A DNA stretch of 64,000 bases from JANQRA01 sp035762545 (GTDB taxonomy: Bacteria > Actinomycetota > Acidimicrobiia > Spongiisociales > ZC4RG35): positions 41,745 through 105,744 of the forward strand of contig DASTOM010000027.1 of the NCBI GenBank assembly GCA_035762545.1, read 5' to 3'. Below the pieces are notes generated by a model, which was not told the DNA's origin, made no database searches, and saw only the letters and a program-made list of their open reading frames with translations. Below, in pieces: positions 16,559-24,769 of the stretch; position 1 is the stretch's first letter, and the number at the start of each line of letters is the position of its first letter. A program made the translations under genes and the position numbers.

Positions 16559-17598
16559 CCGGCCGGAACCACCTCGAATCGCGGCTGATCCGGTGACTCG
16601 GCGAGCCCGGCCTCGTTGAGCAGCGGGAACAGCTCCGCCTCGGAATCCACCCACTCATCGGTGAGGTAGACGCCGGAGGCGAACCAGTCGTGCTCGGCGA
16701 GGTAGTCGGTGATCCACTGGACCTGCTCTTCGCCCTCGGCCGCGAAGTGCTGCGGATAGCTGGCGATGATCTCGTTCTTGTTGGCAGCCCACTCCTGGAG
16801 ACCGCGGTCCCAGAGCTCCAGGAAGAACGCGACCTCTTCGGGGTGGTCGTCGAACCAATCCTCACGGGCCAGGAAGATGTTGATCATCGGCCCTTCGTGG
16901 TCGGGCTTTTCGACCAGCTCGGAATAGAGGTCGGCGGATGTCTTTCCGTCGTAGAGGATGTTGACCTGCTCCTCCATCAGGATCGGGATGTTGAAGTCGG
17001 GCAGCACGATGGCGCAGTCGGTGTCACCGCTCGCCGCCTGTGCACCCGTGTTGGTGATGTCGACCACCACGAGCTCGAAGTCTCCGCCGTCGACCCGGAA
17101 GTCGAGGTCGTGGAGATGGTGGGCGAGCATGCCCCAAATCGTGGTCGACGAGAGCGTGTCCCAGACCGCGACGGTTCCGCCTGCGCAGTCGGCGAGTGTC
17201 TCGTACTCGGGGTGCTCGGGTGAGGCCACGATGATGCTGCGGTCGATGTTGTACTTTCCGAAGATGACACTGGGGATGCCGAACTCCTCCTCGATCGTCG
17301 GCACCTCGAAGTCACCCACCGACATGATGTCGGCATTCCCGCCGGCATAGACGCCGACCTCGTTCCAGGTCGCCGAGTCGAGGATGGCGATGTTGGCCTC
17401 CGACTCCATCTCCTCCCGGATCCCGGAGTCCTTCAGGTAATCCCACACCGGGTCGGGGGCGAAGGCGAATCGGATCACCTTCAGGGCGTCGGGGTCCGCA
17501 GTCGTTGTCGTCCCCTCGGAGTCGTCGCTGCCACAGGCGCTGGCGACGAGCGCGAGGGCAACGGTGCCTGCGATCAAGCGCAGGATCTTTTTGAACAC
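16555..17598 (-). CDS. NitT/TauT-type ABC transporter substrate-binding lipoprotein
   Basis: A 347-aa exported lipoprotein. The N-terminus is KK, a hydrophobic stretch (about residues 6-20) and lipobox VASAC, followed by a Thr/Asp-rich linker typical of actinobacterial binding proteins. The body resembles SsuA/TauA/NMT1-type periplasmic binding folds (MSVGDFEVPTIEEEFG, DFNIPILMEEQ). GTG 17598 is preceded by a strong AAGGAGGAG. It heads the operon and overlaps the first permease. The ligand is not predictable; the neighbourhood does not contain desulfonation genes. Confidence 0.9.
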   Translation of the reverse strand: MFKKILRLIAGTVALALVASACGSDDSEGTTTTADPDALKVIRFAFAPDPVWDYLKDSGIREEMESEANIAILDSATWNEVGVYAGGNADIMSVGDFEVPTIEEEFGIPSVIFGKYNIDRSIIVASPEHPEYETLADCAGGTVAVWDTLSSTTIWGMLAHHLHDLDFRVDGGDFELVVVDITNTGAQAASGDTDCAIVLPDFNIPILMEEQVNILYDGKTSADLYSELVEKPDHEGPMINIFLAREDWFDDHPEEVAFFLELWDRGLQEWAANKNEIIASYPQHFAAEGEEQVQWITDYLAEHDWFASGVYLTDEWVDSEAELFPLLNEAGLAESPDQPRFEVVPAG

Positions 17599-17644
17599 TT
17601 GCTCCTCCTTGTTCTGCGGTCGATCACATTCCGGATCGCCGACT

Positions 17645-17667
17645 TCGTGCAATATATAGGATCATCC
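17645..17667 (-). promoter_or_regulatory. Probable promoter of the NitT/TauT operon
   Basis: AT-rich island in GC-rich DNA about 50 bases upstream of the binding-protein start. On the minus strand TATATT (17651-17656) can serve as -10. No clear -35 is seen. Confidence 0.35.
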
Positions 17668-17730
17668 AGAGACAGGTTCGTGAGTTCTTGGATTCTTTCA
17701 GGATCTGCAGGTCGGGGGGCGGGCGGCTCT

Positions 17731-18246
17731 CTACCGGGTCAGGTCCTCGATCACCGTCACCGCGTCTTCGAAGTCAGGCACAACGAGAGCGTCGTCGCTG
17801 ACCCATACGTGTCTGATCACTCTCTCGGTGTCGACAACGAAGAGCGACCTCTTGGCCAGACCGCGGTGGCCCTTCCAGGTGTCGTACTGGACTCCGTAAG
17901 CGTGAGCGGTCTCTCCGTCCCAGTCGGAGAGCAGGGGAAAGTCGATCCCCAGGGCCTCTGCAAACGCCATCTGGGAAAAGGTCGCGGTCACCGCGATCCC
18001 GACCGACTCGGCCCCGAGCTTGCGAAGCCGTGGTGTCAATGAGCCCAACTGGGCCAACTCGTGACTTCAGACGTTCCCGAAATCGAACACGTAGAAAGCG
18101 ATCAGAGCCGGCCCGGTTGCGGTGAGGTCGTCGAGTGAGACGTTTCTCTCGAAGGTGTGTCTCAGATCGAACTGCGGAGCCAGATCCTCGACCCTGAGTG
18201 GCCGGTTCTTCCCGGTGTCGAATGTGCGTGTTGATCCTGAGGACAT
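17731..18246 (-). CDS. Peroxiredoxin, probable selenoprotein (in-frame TGA = Sec60)
   Basis: AhpC/TSA-type peroxiredoxin of 171 residues if TGA at 18067-18069 is read as selenocysteine. The single frame from ATG 18246 to the stop at 17731 is broken only by this TGA. It sits exactly where the peroxidatic cysteine belongs: FYVFDFGNV-U-SHELAQLG against the classical FYPxDFTxVCxxE. The rest of the fold follows on (GIAVTATFSQMAFAEALGIDFPLLSD, then SLFVVD). The protein has no cysteine at all, so the TGA residue would be the only redox centre (one-Sec mechanism). The usual Pro and Thr of the active-site loop are Val and Gly. A short hairpin follows the TGA at the spacing of bacterial SECIS elements. 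A TTG start after the TGA would give a 108-aa protein without an active site. A decayed gene is the alternative, but no other damage is seen. Divergent from a GlcG/HbpS gene. Confidence 0.85.
18038..18059 (-). promoter_or_regulatory. Candidate bacterial SECIS hairpin
   Basis: In the mRNA just 3' of the TGA, GCCC (18054-18051) pairs with GGGC (18046-18043) around loop AGUU. The stem is extended by a G-U pair, one mismatch and three more pairs down to 18059/18038. The loop begins 16 bases after the UGA and has a G in its first two positions, both expected for bacterial SECIS elements recognised by SelB. Confidence 0.6.
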
Positions 18247-18291
18247 GCCGGGACGCTATCAGGGAGCGATCCCGGGTTACGATCGAATGGG

Positions 18292-18717
18292 ATGGCCTCG
18301 GTCACACTCGAGCAAGCGAATCTGATCATCGGGGGCGCATTGGACGCGTCAGTCCGTGCCGGCTATCCGCCTATGGCGGTCGTGGTGGTGGATGAATCGG
18401 GCAACGTCAGGGCTGTGCAGCGGGAAGATGGAGCGAGCATGTTCCGCGTCGACGTCGCCCTGGGCAAAGCCTGGGGCGCTGTGGCCTTCGGCGTATCGAG
18501 TGGTGAACTTGCGGCGAGGGCCGAGGGGAACCCCAACTTCTTCCTCGCGCTTTCCGCGACCGCTCAGGGACGTCTGTTGCCCCAACCGGGCGCCGTGCTG
18601 ATTCGAGACGGTGCCGGCGGCCCGATACTCGGTGCCGTAGGCGCCAGTGGGGGATCAGGAGCCGAGGACGAGGAGATCTGCTCGGCGGGTGTCGTCGCCG
18701 CGGGGCTCTCGCTCTAG
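18292..18717 (+). CDS. GlcG/HbpS-family protein
   Basis: Protein of 141 aa of the heme-binding HbpS / GlcG (DUF336) family: LEQANLIIGGALDASVRAGYPPMAVVVVD at the N-terminus and PGAVLIRDG..GAVGASGGSGAEDEEIC near the C-terminus. HbpS in Streptomyces binds heme and senses redox stress; GlcG relatives accompany glycolate or other catabolic operons. No signal peptide, so cytoplasmic. Its start is 45 bases from that of the divergent selenoperoxiredoxin, so the two may share a promoter region and redox role (inference). Confidence 0.88.
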   Translation: MASVTLEQANLIIGGALDASVRAGYPPMAVVVVDESGNVRAVQREDGASMFRVDVALGKAWGAVAFGVSSGELAARAEGNPNFFLALSATAQGRLLPQPGAVLIRDGAGGPILGAVGASGGSGAEDEEICSAGVVAAGLSL

Positions 18718-18742
18718 AGACTGCTCGGCCTGTCCCGGAGGC

Positions 18743-19774
18743 TCACTTCGCCACTGAGTCGGGGCCGAGGTCACCGATCGAACAGCGACCGATGTTCGCC
18801 ATCGTGAGCCTGACCTCCTCATGGAGTATTCGCAAGGTGTCGGTCAGGGCTGTCTCCCCGCCGGCGGCCAAGGCCCAGCACTGCAGTCGACCGATGCCCA
18901 CGGCCCTGGCTCCCAGGGCGACCGCTTTGCAGATCTCCGCCCCACGGGTGAAGCCACTGTCGATCACGACCTCAACGTCAGGGATCGCCTCGACGACAGG
19001 CGGAAGGGCCTCGATGGTGCTCAGTGACTGGTCGACCATCCGCCCACCGTGATTGGACACGTAGACGACGCTGGCTCCGCTCTCCACCGCCCGGACTGCG
19101 TCGCCCGCCGTCATGATTCCTTTGGCAATCACAGGCAGGGAGGTGCGCGATGCCAACCAGGCGAGATCGGACCACGTGAATGCGGATCGGTAACGCCAGT
19201 CGAGACCCGGGTCGGGGATGTCCGGGCCTCCATCGGACGACCAGCGGAACCCCGACTCGACGCTGGCGTCCCGCCGGCCGACGAGGGGTGTGTCCATGGT
19301 GACGCAGAGGGCTCCGAAACCTGCCTCTTCCACCCGTCGGACCACTTCGGCCTGCCAGGTCCGATCGCCCATGACATACATCTGGAAGACATGACGGCCG
19401 GGTGAGGTCGCCGCGACAGATCTGAACGTCGAGGGGGTGTAGATCGAGGCGAACGCCGAGATCCCGACACGGGCCGCGGCCCGGGCGGCGGCACCCGGGT
19501 CACCTCCGTCATACAAGGCCAGGGCGCCCACCGGCGCCAAGAACACGGGGAAGGCCTGGGACAGAGAGGCAAAGGAAGTCTTGGTGTCCACGTCCGATAC
19601 GTCGACCCCCACGTGGGGGACCAGGGCCAGCGAGCGGATCGCAGCCTGATTCCGCTCCACCGTAGATCCCGCTCCGGCACCGGCTGCGGCCCAGGCGTGA
19701 GCGGCCGGATCGAGCCGCTCTCGGGCCGACCGGAGCACCTGATCGATCGTCTCGAACGATGCCTCGTCAGACAT
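18743..19774 (-). CDS. FMN-dependent alpha-hydroxy-acid oxidase/dehydrogenase
   Basis: Protein of 343 aa, TIM-barrel FMN enzyme of the lactate/glycolate oxidase family. Visible are the FMN-site AP(V) near FLAPVGALALYDGG (about 78), the QMYV segment, IAKGIMTAGDA (Lys at about 228), the catalytic-base motif SNHGGR (His at about 252), and DSGFTRGAEICKAVALGA, GIGR for phosphate binding. It oxidises an L-2-hydroxy acid to a keto acid. It overlaps the upstream Gfo/Idh gene by eight bases and ends the minus-strand operon. Confidence 0.92.
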   Translation of the reverse strand: MSDEASFETIDQVLRSARERLDPAAHAWAAAGAGAGSTVERNQAAIRSLALVPHVGVDVSDVDTKTSFASLSQAFPVFLAPVGALALYDGGDPGAAARAAARVGISAFASIYTPSTFRSVAATSPGRHVFQMYVMGDRTWQAEVVRRVEEAGFGALCVTMDTPLVGRRDASVESGFRWSSDGGPDIPDPGLDWRYRSAFTWSDLAWLASRTSLPVIAKGIMTAGDAVRAVESGASVVYVSNHGGRMVDQSLSTIEALPPVVEAIPDVEVVIDSGFTRGAEICKAVALGARAVGIGRLQCWALAAGGETALTDTLRILHEEVRLTMANIGRCSIGDLGPDSVAK

Positions 19775-20783
19775 CTGCGGAGTACAACACGTCTACCCAG
19801 CGGCGCTCCCGGGCGGCCCTTCCGATGGCATCGCACAACTCGGCGCTGCGCAGCCCGTCCAAACCCGATGCGTACGGCTCGGTGTCGTTGAGGACGGAAT
19901 CCGTGAATCCGGCTATGCACAACTTGTGCGCCTCCTGTGCCGGGTACTCGGTGGTGGTTTCGCCGTCCGCAGTGGTGACGGTGATCGAGCCGCCCTGGCG
20001 GGACCGGGTCAATCCCGACCCGATGATTCGACCGTTGGCGCCATGGATGACGATCGAGTTGGTCGGATGGGCCAGGCGCTCGTTGGCGTTCAGGTAGACC
20101 AGGGTTCCCTTCGAGAAACGGAGGAGCAGCATCGCGGTCATCTCCACGCCCATTCCCGGAGCGGGCTCGAACCCGGCACTGACCTCGACTGGCTCGTCGG
20201 CGAGGAGGACTCTGAGGAAGTCGAGGGCGTGGACACCGACGTTGTGCACGGTGCCGAGTCCGGCGAGATCGGGCTCGGCCCGCCAGTTGGTGTAATGCCT
20301 CGGTCCGGACCCGACGTCGAGTTCCACGACGGCCACCTCACCGATGGCCCCTTGGGCGATCTGGTGGGCAACATCTTTGACCCAACCGAGGTACCGGTTG
20401 TGAAAGTCGATCCCGAGCCGGACACCTGACGTCTCACAGGATCGAAGAGCACGACGTGCGTCGGCGACGTTGGTCGCCAAGGGTTTCTCGCAGAAAACGT
20501 GCTTTCCCGCGCTGGCTGCCACCTCGACCTGGTCCGCATGCAGCGAGTTCGGCGTGGCTATGTGGATTGCATCGATGTCCGGGTGTTCCGCCATCTCTTC
20601 GAAACGGTCGAATGTGAGCGGCACGTGGAATGCCCTGGCGAACGACGCGGCACGGTCCATGCTTCTGCTCGTCACCGCGATCAAGTCGCATGTGTCGAGG
20701 CTCGCCATCGCAGGCGCGGTGGTGCTCTCGACGAAGGATCCGATCCCAACGACCCCCCACCTCAGGGTGCCGGATGGGCTCAC
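19767..20783 (-). CDS. Gfo/Idh/MocA-family oxidoreductase
   Basis: NAD(P)-dependent dehydrogenase of 338 aa. The N-terminal Rossmann half has GVVGIGSF and the family signature EKPLATN (about 98-104), whose Lys contributes to catalysis. The C-terminal alpha/beta domain contains GTVHNVGVHALDFLR, matching the GG.l.D.G.H.id motif with the catalytic His. These enzymes act on sugars, inositols or their derivatives. ATGA overlap with the amidohydrolase upstream. Confidence 0.92.
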   Translation of the reverse strand: MSPSGTLRWGVVGIGSFVESTTAPAMASLDTCDLIAVTSRSMDRAASFARAFHVPLTFDRFEEMAEHPDIDAIHIATPNSLHADQVEVAASAGKHVFCEKPLATNVADARRALRSCETSGVRLGIDFHNRYLGWVKDVAHQIAQGAIGEVAVVELDVGSGPRHYTNWRAEPDLAGLGTVHNVGVHALDFLRVLLADEPVEVSAGFEPAPGMGVEMTAMLLLRFSKGTLVYLNANERLAHPTNSIVIHGANGRIIGSGLTRSRQGGSITVTTADGETTTEYPAQEAHKLCIAGFTDSVLNDTEPYASGLDGLRSAELCDAIGRAARERRWVDVLYSADV

Positions 20784-21775
20784 AGCCCGAGCAGGCGGTT
20801 GGAGTTGTCAGAGAGGACGGCCTTCTTCTCCTGGTCGGTCAGCTCAGGTAGGCCATTGACCCAGTTGACCGGGTCGTGGAGGAACATGGGCGCCGGGTAG
20901 TCGGTGCCGAGGACCACCCGATCGACGCCGACCGTATCGATCAAGTAGCGGAGCACCGGACCGCTGTATGTGCAGCAGTCGTAGTAGAACCGGTCGAGGT
21001 AGTCGCTGGGTGGGTTGGCCTGGGCAAAACCGTCGTCGGGCCCGAACGGTGGGTTCATCGTCCCGTCGAAGTCACCGGGGAGGGCACCGGCGACCTTGTC
21101 CATGCGGGCGATCCCATAGGGAACGTACCCGCCGCCATGACCGAGTAGCACCTTGAGGTCCGGGTGACGGTCCATGACACCGCTGAAGACGAGAGTGGCG
21201 TAGACCATGGTCCGTTCGGTCAGATTTCCCACCGCGTTGGGGAGCTTGTACCTGGGGTTGCGGGCGGTGGTGATGGTTGCCCCACCCTGATGGAAGAACA
21301 GAAGCGCACCCAGTTCCTCGGCGGCGGCGAAGAATGGGAGGAACTTGGGGTCGTCGTAGGGGGTCCCGTCGACGTGATCGTTGAGGATGATCCCCTCGAA
21401 GCCGAGTTCGCTGATCAGCCGTTCGAGCTCGGCAATCGCCGTGGGGACGTCCTGCATCGGAACCATCCCGAGGCCACGGAAACGGTCCGGGTGCTCGTCG
21501 ACCATCTCGGCGATCTCGTCGGCACACTCGCGATGGATCATCTTGGTGACGTCTACCGCGTTGTCGTACTGGTAAAACCCGATCGTGGGAGTCACCAACT
21601 GCATCTCAACCCCGTCACGATCCATGTCGGCCAGCCGGCCGGCGAGGGGCTGTGAGAAGGTGCCGTGATGGAGTTCACCCGCGCGTTCGTCGAGTCCGTA
21701 CCAATAGCCCCGGTTGCGGATCGCGTCCTTGTAACGCTCGGGGGTGACATGGGCGTGCATGTCGACTATCGGCAT
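20780..21775 (-). CDS. Metal-dependent amidohydrolase (ACMSD-like decarboxylase/hydrolase)
   Basis: Protein of 331 aa of the amidohydrolase_2 family. It opens with the metal motif DMHAHV (residues 5-10) and carries FFHQGG, LLGHGGG and GTDYP as the later metal and base positions. The family includes ACMSD, gamma-resorcylate decarboxylase and lactone hydrolases such as LigI. ATG 21775 is chosen because AAGGAG lies nine bases upstream and the metal motif follows directly; longer frames add non-homologous residues. First gene of a three-gene operon that faces an HpaI-type aldolase. Confidence 0.88.
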   Translation of the reverse strand: MPIVDMHAHVTPERYKDAIRNRGYWYGLDERAGELHHGTFSQPLAGRLADMDRDGVEMQLVTPTIGFYQYDNAVDVTKMIHRECADEIAEMVDEHPDRFRGLGMVPMQDVPTAIAELERLISELGFEGIILNDHVDGTPYDDPKFLPFFAAAEELGALLFFHQGGATITTARNPRYKLPNAVGNLTERTMVYATLVFSGVMDRHPDLKVLLGHGGGYVPYGIARMDKVAGALPGDFDGTMNPPFGPDDGFAQANPPSDYLDRFYYDCCTYSGPVLRYLIDTVGVDRVVLGTDYPAPMFLHDPVNWVNGLPELTDQEKKAVLSDNSNRLLGL

Positions 21776-21825
21776 GGTGTGGACTCCTTCCCTTGGTACG
21801 ACGACACTTCCTCGGATCTCATAAG

Positions 21826-21842
21826 CTGCATCATACATTTTG
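21826..21842. promoter_or_regulatory. Divergent promoter region, amidohydrolase operon / aldolase
   Basis: Minus-strand TATGAT (21830-21835) is a good -10 for the amidohydrolase operon and is followed by the same GCAG as in the promoter at 8273. The 104-base gap 21776-21879 holds nothing else recognisable. Confidence 0.38.
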
Positions 21843-21879
21843 TCGAATCAGCCCGACCCGACCCTGAACAGGAGCCCGA

Positions 21880-22650
21880 ATGGCCAGTTTCAAAGACCGA
21901 CTGCACGACGGTGAACGACTCAATTTGTTCGCAGTGGGGAGGATGTTTCACCCCAACGTCGTCCATTACCTGGGGATGACGGGTGAATTCGACGGGTTCT
22001 GGATCGACGGAGAGCACGGCGGATTCACCACCCGGGAGATCGAGTCAGCCGTCACCGCGGGCCTGGTCTACGGGCTGGAGAGCTTCGTTCGAATCGCTCC
22101 CACCGATTACGCCGTCGTCACTCGTTGCTACGAGAGTGGCGCGGCCGGGATCATGGCGGCCCAGGTGACATCGGCCGCCCAGACCGAGGAGATAGTGAGT
22201 TGGGCCAAGTTCCACCCGAGGGGGCGCCGCGGTCTCAATCCTCTAGGGCACGATGGTCGGTTCGGCACGGTTCCCCTCGCAGAGTTCACCGCCGCTGCCA
22301 ATCAGGACCACTTCGTCTGCATCCAGATCGAGACCCTGGGGGCAGTCGAGGAAGTCAACGCCATTGCGGCCGTCGATGGTGTCGACATGTTGTTCGTCGG
22401 GCCGTCCGACCTGAGTCAGGCGCTTGGCGTGATCGGCGACTTCACCCACCCTCGTTGCATCGAAGCGCTCGATGCGGTGGCAGCTGCGTGTGCGACCCAC
22501 GGCAAGCGATGGGCGGCGGTCACACCCACCCCGGATTACGCCGAGATGCTGGTGGGCAAAGGGTGCACGGTGATCTCAGCCGTCAACGACGTCAAGCTCG
22601 TCACGGCCGGCCTCCAGTCCCTGCGGCAGACCTTCGACACTATCTGGTGA
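21880..22650 (+). CDS. HpcH/HpaI-family class II aldolase
   Basis: Metal-dependent aldolase of 256 aa, complete. It shows FWIDGEHGGF (about 45-54; the Glu-His pair is in the active site), IQIETLGAVEEVNAIAAV with the metal Glu (about 147), and DMLFVGPSDLSQALG with the metal Asp (about 173-180). These enzymes cleave 2-keto-3-deoxy or 4-hydroxy-2-keto acids into pyruvate (or oxaloacetate) and an aldehyde. Divergent from the amidohydrolase / Gfo-Idh / hydroxyacid oxidase operon, so probably part of the same degradation route. Confidence 0.93.
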   Translation: MASFKDRLHDGERLNLFAVGRMFHPNVVHYLGMTGEFDGFWIDGEHGGFTTREIESAVTAGLVYGLESFVRIAPTDYAVVTRCYESGAAGIMAAQVTSAAQTEEIVSWAKFHPRGRRGLNPLGHDGRFGTVPLAEFTAAANQDHFVCIQIETLGAVEEVNAIAAVDGVDMLFVGPSDLSQALGVIGDFTHPRCIEALDAVAAACATHGKRWAAVTPTPDYAEMLVGKGCTVISAVNDVKLVTAGLQSLRQTFDTIW

Positions 22651-22654
22651 TCCC

Positions 22655-23326
22655 TCACTCCACGGCACGCCGACCCTCCAGGGGGAGGGCGACATGTCCG
22701 TGCTGAATCTGGAATGCGGCCTCGAGATCGTTGTCGTCGAAGGCCTCGAGCAGGGCGTAGTGGTCGGCGACGGCACGCTTGCGGATCTCGGGGTGGATGC
22801 GTTGGGCTTGGGCGACGAAGACACCACCGGCGCTCTCCAGGGCGAGCAGGATCCCACTCAGGCGCTTCGTCGAAGTGGCACGGTGGAACACCGAATGGAA
22901 ATCGGAGTTCTTCTGCACCCACGTCCCGATGTCCGTGTCCCCTGCCAGCTGATCCGCCAGCGATCTCGCCTCCTGTAACTGTGCGGGAGTGATGCTCGCC
23001 ATCGCCCGCTCCAGCGCCACCCGCTCCAAGGAGCGTCGGATCTCGACGATCTCCATCATCTCATCCCAGTCGGGGCGACGTACCGTTCCGATTCGATGAC
23101 TGTCGAGGGTGATCAACCCCTCACTGGCGAGATCACGCATGGCCTCTCGAACCGGAGTCGTGCTCACGCCGAGCTGAGTTGCGATCTCTGTCTGGATCAG
23201 TCTCGTGTCGCCGGGGAGGTCGCCACGCAATATGGCCGCTCGGAGTGTCTCTCGGACCAGATCCACCGCGGTGACCCGCCTCGATGTCGAGGCGGCCACA
23301 AGGCTGATCCTCTCGTCACCGGTCAT
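22655..23326 (-). CDS. GntR-family (FCD) transcriptional regulator
   Basis: Regulator of 223 aa. Residues about 15-75 form the winged helix (RAAILRGDLPGDTRLIQTEIATQLGVSTTPVREAMRDLASEGLI), the rest is the all-alpha FCD effector domain with D/H metal ligands (RRSLE, HSVFHRA, HYALLEAF). FCD regulators respond to small carboxylic acids. ATG 23326 has AAGGAAA upstream and is chosen over 23371. The gene is transcribed towards the aldolase. A 15-base element at its promoter recurs upstream of the sugar ABC transporter, so it may control both. Confidence 0.93.
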   Translation of the reverse strand: MTGDERISLVAASTSRRVTAVDLVRETLRAAILRGDLPGDTRLIQTEIATQLGVSTTPVREAMRDLASEGLITLDSHRIGTVRRPDWDEMMEIVEIRRSLERVALERAMASITPAQLQEARSLADQLAGDTDIGTWVQKNSDFHSVFHRATSTKRLSGILLALESAGGVFVAQAQRIHPEIRKRAVADHYALLEAFDDNDLEAAFQIQHGHVALPLEGRRAVE

Positions 23327-23397
23327 CGATTTCCTTCTGCCCAGGAGGACCGGGTGCGTATCCGCCGCCATTGGCGGTGTTGCCCGATCACCGTCGT

Positions 23398-23412
23398 TTT
23401 GTAATATACCGA
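23398..23412. promoter_or_regulatory. Candidate GntR operator in gntR/M24 intergenic region
   Basis: TTTGTAATATACCGA here differs by one base from the element at 31081-31095. It overlaps a minus-strand TATATT (23403-23408), the probable -10 of the gntR gene, so binding would repress it. ATAT-ACCGA-ATAT forms a partial dyad. Confidence 0.5.
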
Positions 23413-23544
23413 ATATAGACGACAGGGTGCCGGCCGATACGTCGTCACGGGAGATAGGAGCCGCTCATCGCCAGATACGCCAAGGGCCCGTTCGCGGTCG
23501 ATTGGGAGGACCGATACGACTTTGCCGCCCTGCGCAGGGAGCGG

Positions 23545-24687
23545 GTGAGCAAGACCCAGGATGCGCTGGCCGACTCGGCTGCAGACGCCCTTCTGGTGTG
23601 GAAGGACGAGAACGTCCGTTATCTGACCGGTCTCCGCGCCCAGCTGATAGCGGGCAAGACCACTTCCCTGAATGGGGCGCTGCTGGCGGGTGGCGAAGAG
23701 CCGATCCTTCTTGGGTCGGGTGGTGAGATCGACAAGGCGAACTTCGGCATGAGCTGGATCGGCGAGGCGCATGCGGTCCCGATCATGGAGCAACGGGAAT
23801 TGGTCGACGGATTCGTCACCGACATCCTCCGCCCCTTACTCGCCGAGCGAGGGCTCGAGAGCGGGCGTCTCGCCGTGGACCAGGCGAACATCTCCTTCGT
23901 CCAGTCGCTACAGGCACATCTTCCAGATATCGAGCTGGTCGACGGCGACACCGTGATGCAGCAGGCGCGCTGGATCAAGACGGACCATGAGGTGGCCGTC
24001 ATCGAGGAGGCATGTGCCATCGGGGACTCGGTCACCCAGCGGGCCCTCGACGAGACCAAGGCCGGGCGCCGCGAGCTGGATGTGGCCGCCGACGCCATGC
24101 AGACCCTCTTCCAACTCGGAGGTGAGATGGCTCATGTGATCACTCCGTTCGTGGCCTCCGGTGAGCACATGTCGCCCCCGCACCGCTTGGCGACCGACAA
24201 GATCATCCGGAACCAGGACCTCTGCTTCATCGACATCGGTGCGATGTGGAACGGCTACTTCGCCGATATCGGACGCACCACGATCGTGGGCAAGCCGTCG
24301 ATGGAACAGAAGAAAATCTACACCGCTGTCTACGAGGGGCTGATCGCCGGCCTCGAGAAGATGCGACCCGGCTTCACCAACCAGGACTGCGCTGACGCGA
24401 TCATCAACAAGATCGGCGACCACGGTCTCGACGACCACCTGTTCAGCCTCTTCATCGGCCACGGCATCGGGATGGGCGCCAACGAGCCCCCATATATCGG
24501 CGAGACCCTTCCGGGTGCCACCACTTACGAGTTTCAGCCGAACATGGTGTTCGCGGTCGAGCCTCTGGTCTGGGTGCCCGACGTTCGAGGTGGCGGCGGA
24601 GTGCGGATCGAGGACATGGTCCTCATCACCGATGGTGCCCCCCACCTGCTCTCTCGAGTCGAGTACGAGGAGCGGCTCCTGCTCTGA
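23545..24687 (+). CDS. M24-family metallopeptidase (Xaa-Pro peptidase type)
   Basis: At least 380 aa with a complete M24 site: both Asp in CFIDIGAMWNGYFADIGRT, His in GHGIGMGAN, Glu in FAVEPL and Glu in VRIEDM. Likely a dimetal prolidase/Xaa-Pro aminopeptidase or relative. GTG 23545 is the first standard start after a TAG at 23455, but the 26 codons before it also look coding (AKGPFAVDWEDRYDFAALRRER), and an AGGAG is placed six bases before ATC 23467. The true start may therefore be the rare ATC codon. The second of three M24 genes in the window, divergent from gntR. Confidence 0.9.
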   Translation: MSKTQDALADSAADALLVWKDENVRYLTGLRAQLIAGKTTSLNGALLAGGEEPILLGSGGEIDKANFGMSWIGEAHAVPIMEQRELVDGFVTDILRPLLAERGLESGRLAVDQANISFVQSLQAHLPDIELVDGDTVMQQARWIKTDHEVAVIEEACAIGDSVTQRALDETKAGRRELDVAADAMQTLFQLGGEMAHVITPFVASGEHMSPPHRLATDKIIRNQDLCFIDIGAMWNGYFADIGRTTIVGKPSMEQKKIYTAVYEGLIAGLEKMRPGFTNQDCADAIINKIGDHGLDDHLFSLFIGHGIGMGANEPPYIGETLPGATTYEFQPNMVFAVEPLVWVPDVRGGGGVRIEDMVLITDGAPHLLSRVEYEERLLL

Positions 24688-24769
24688 TCGAGGCCGCCTT
24701 TGGGCAATCCCAAGCAGATCCGAAGCCCGATTGAGATGGCCTTCTTGATGGTGCATCGACGATACCTGA

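Noticed and set aside
17731..18057. Separate 108-aa gene starting at TTG 18057
   Set aside because: It would begin just after the peroxiredoxin active site and lack the N-terminal half of the fold, whereas the same frame continues upstream through a TGA.
18067..18069. TGA read as tryptophan or glycine (alternative genetic code)
   Set aside because: Many genes in the window end at TGA, often within ATGA overlaps, so TGA is a normal stop here.
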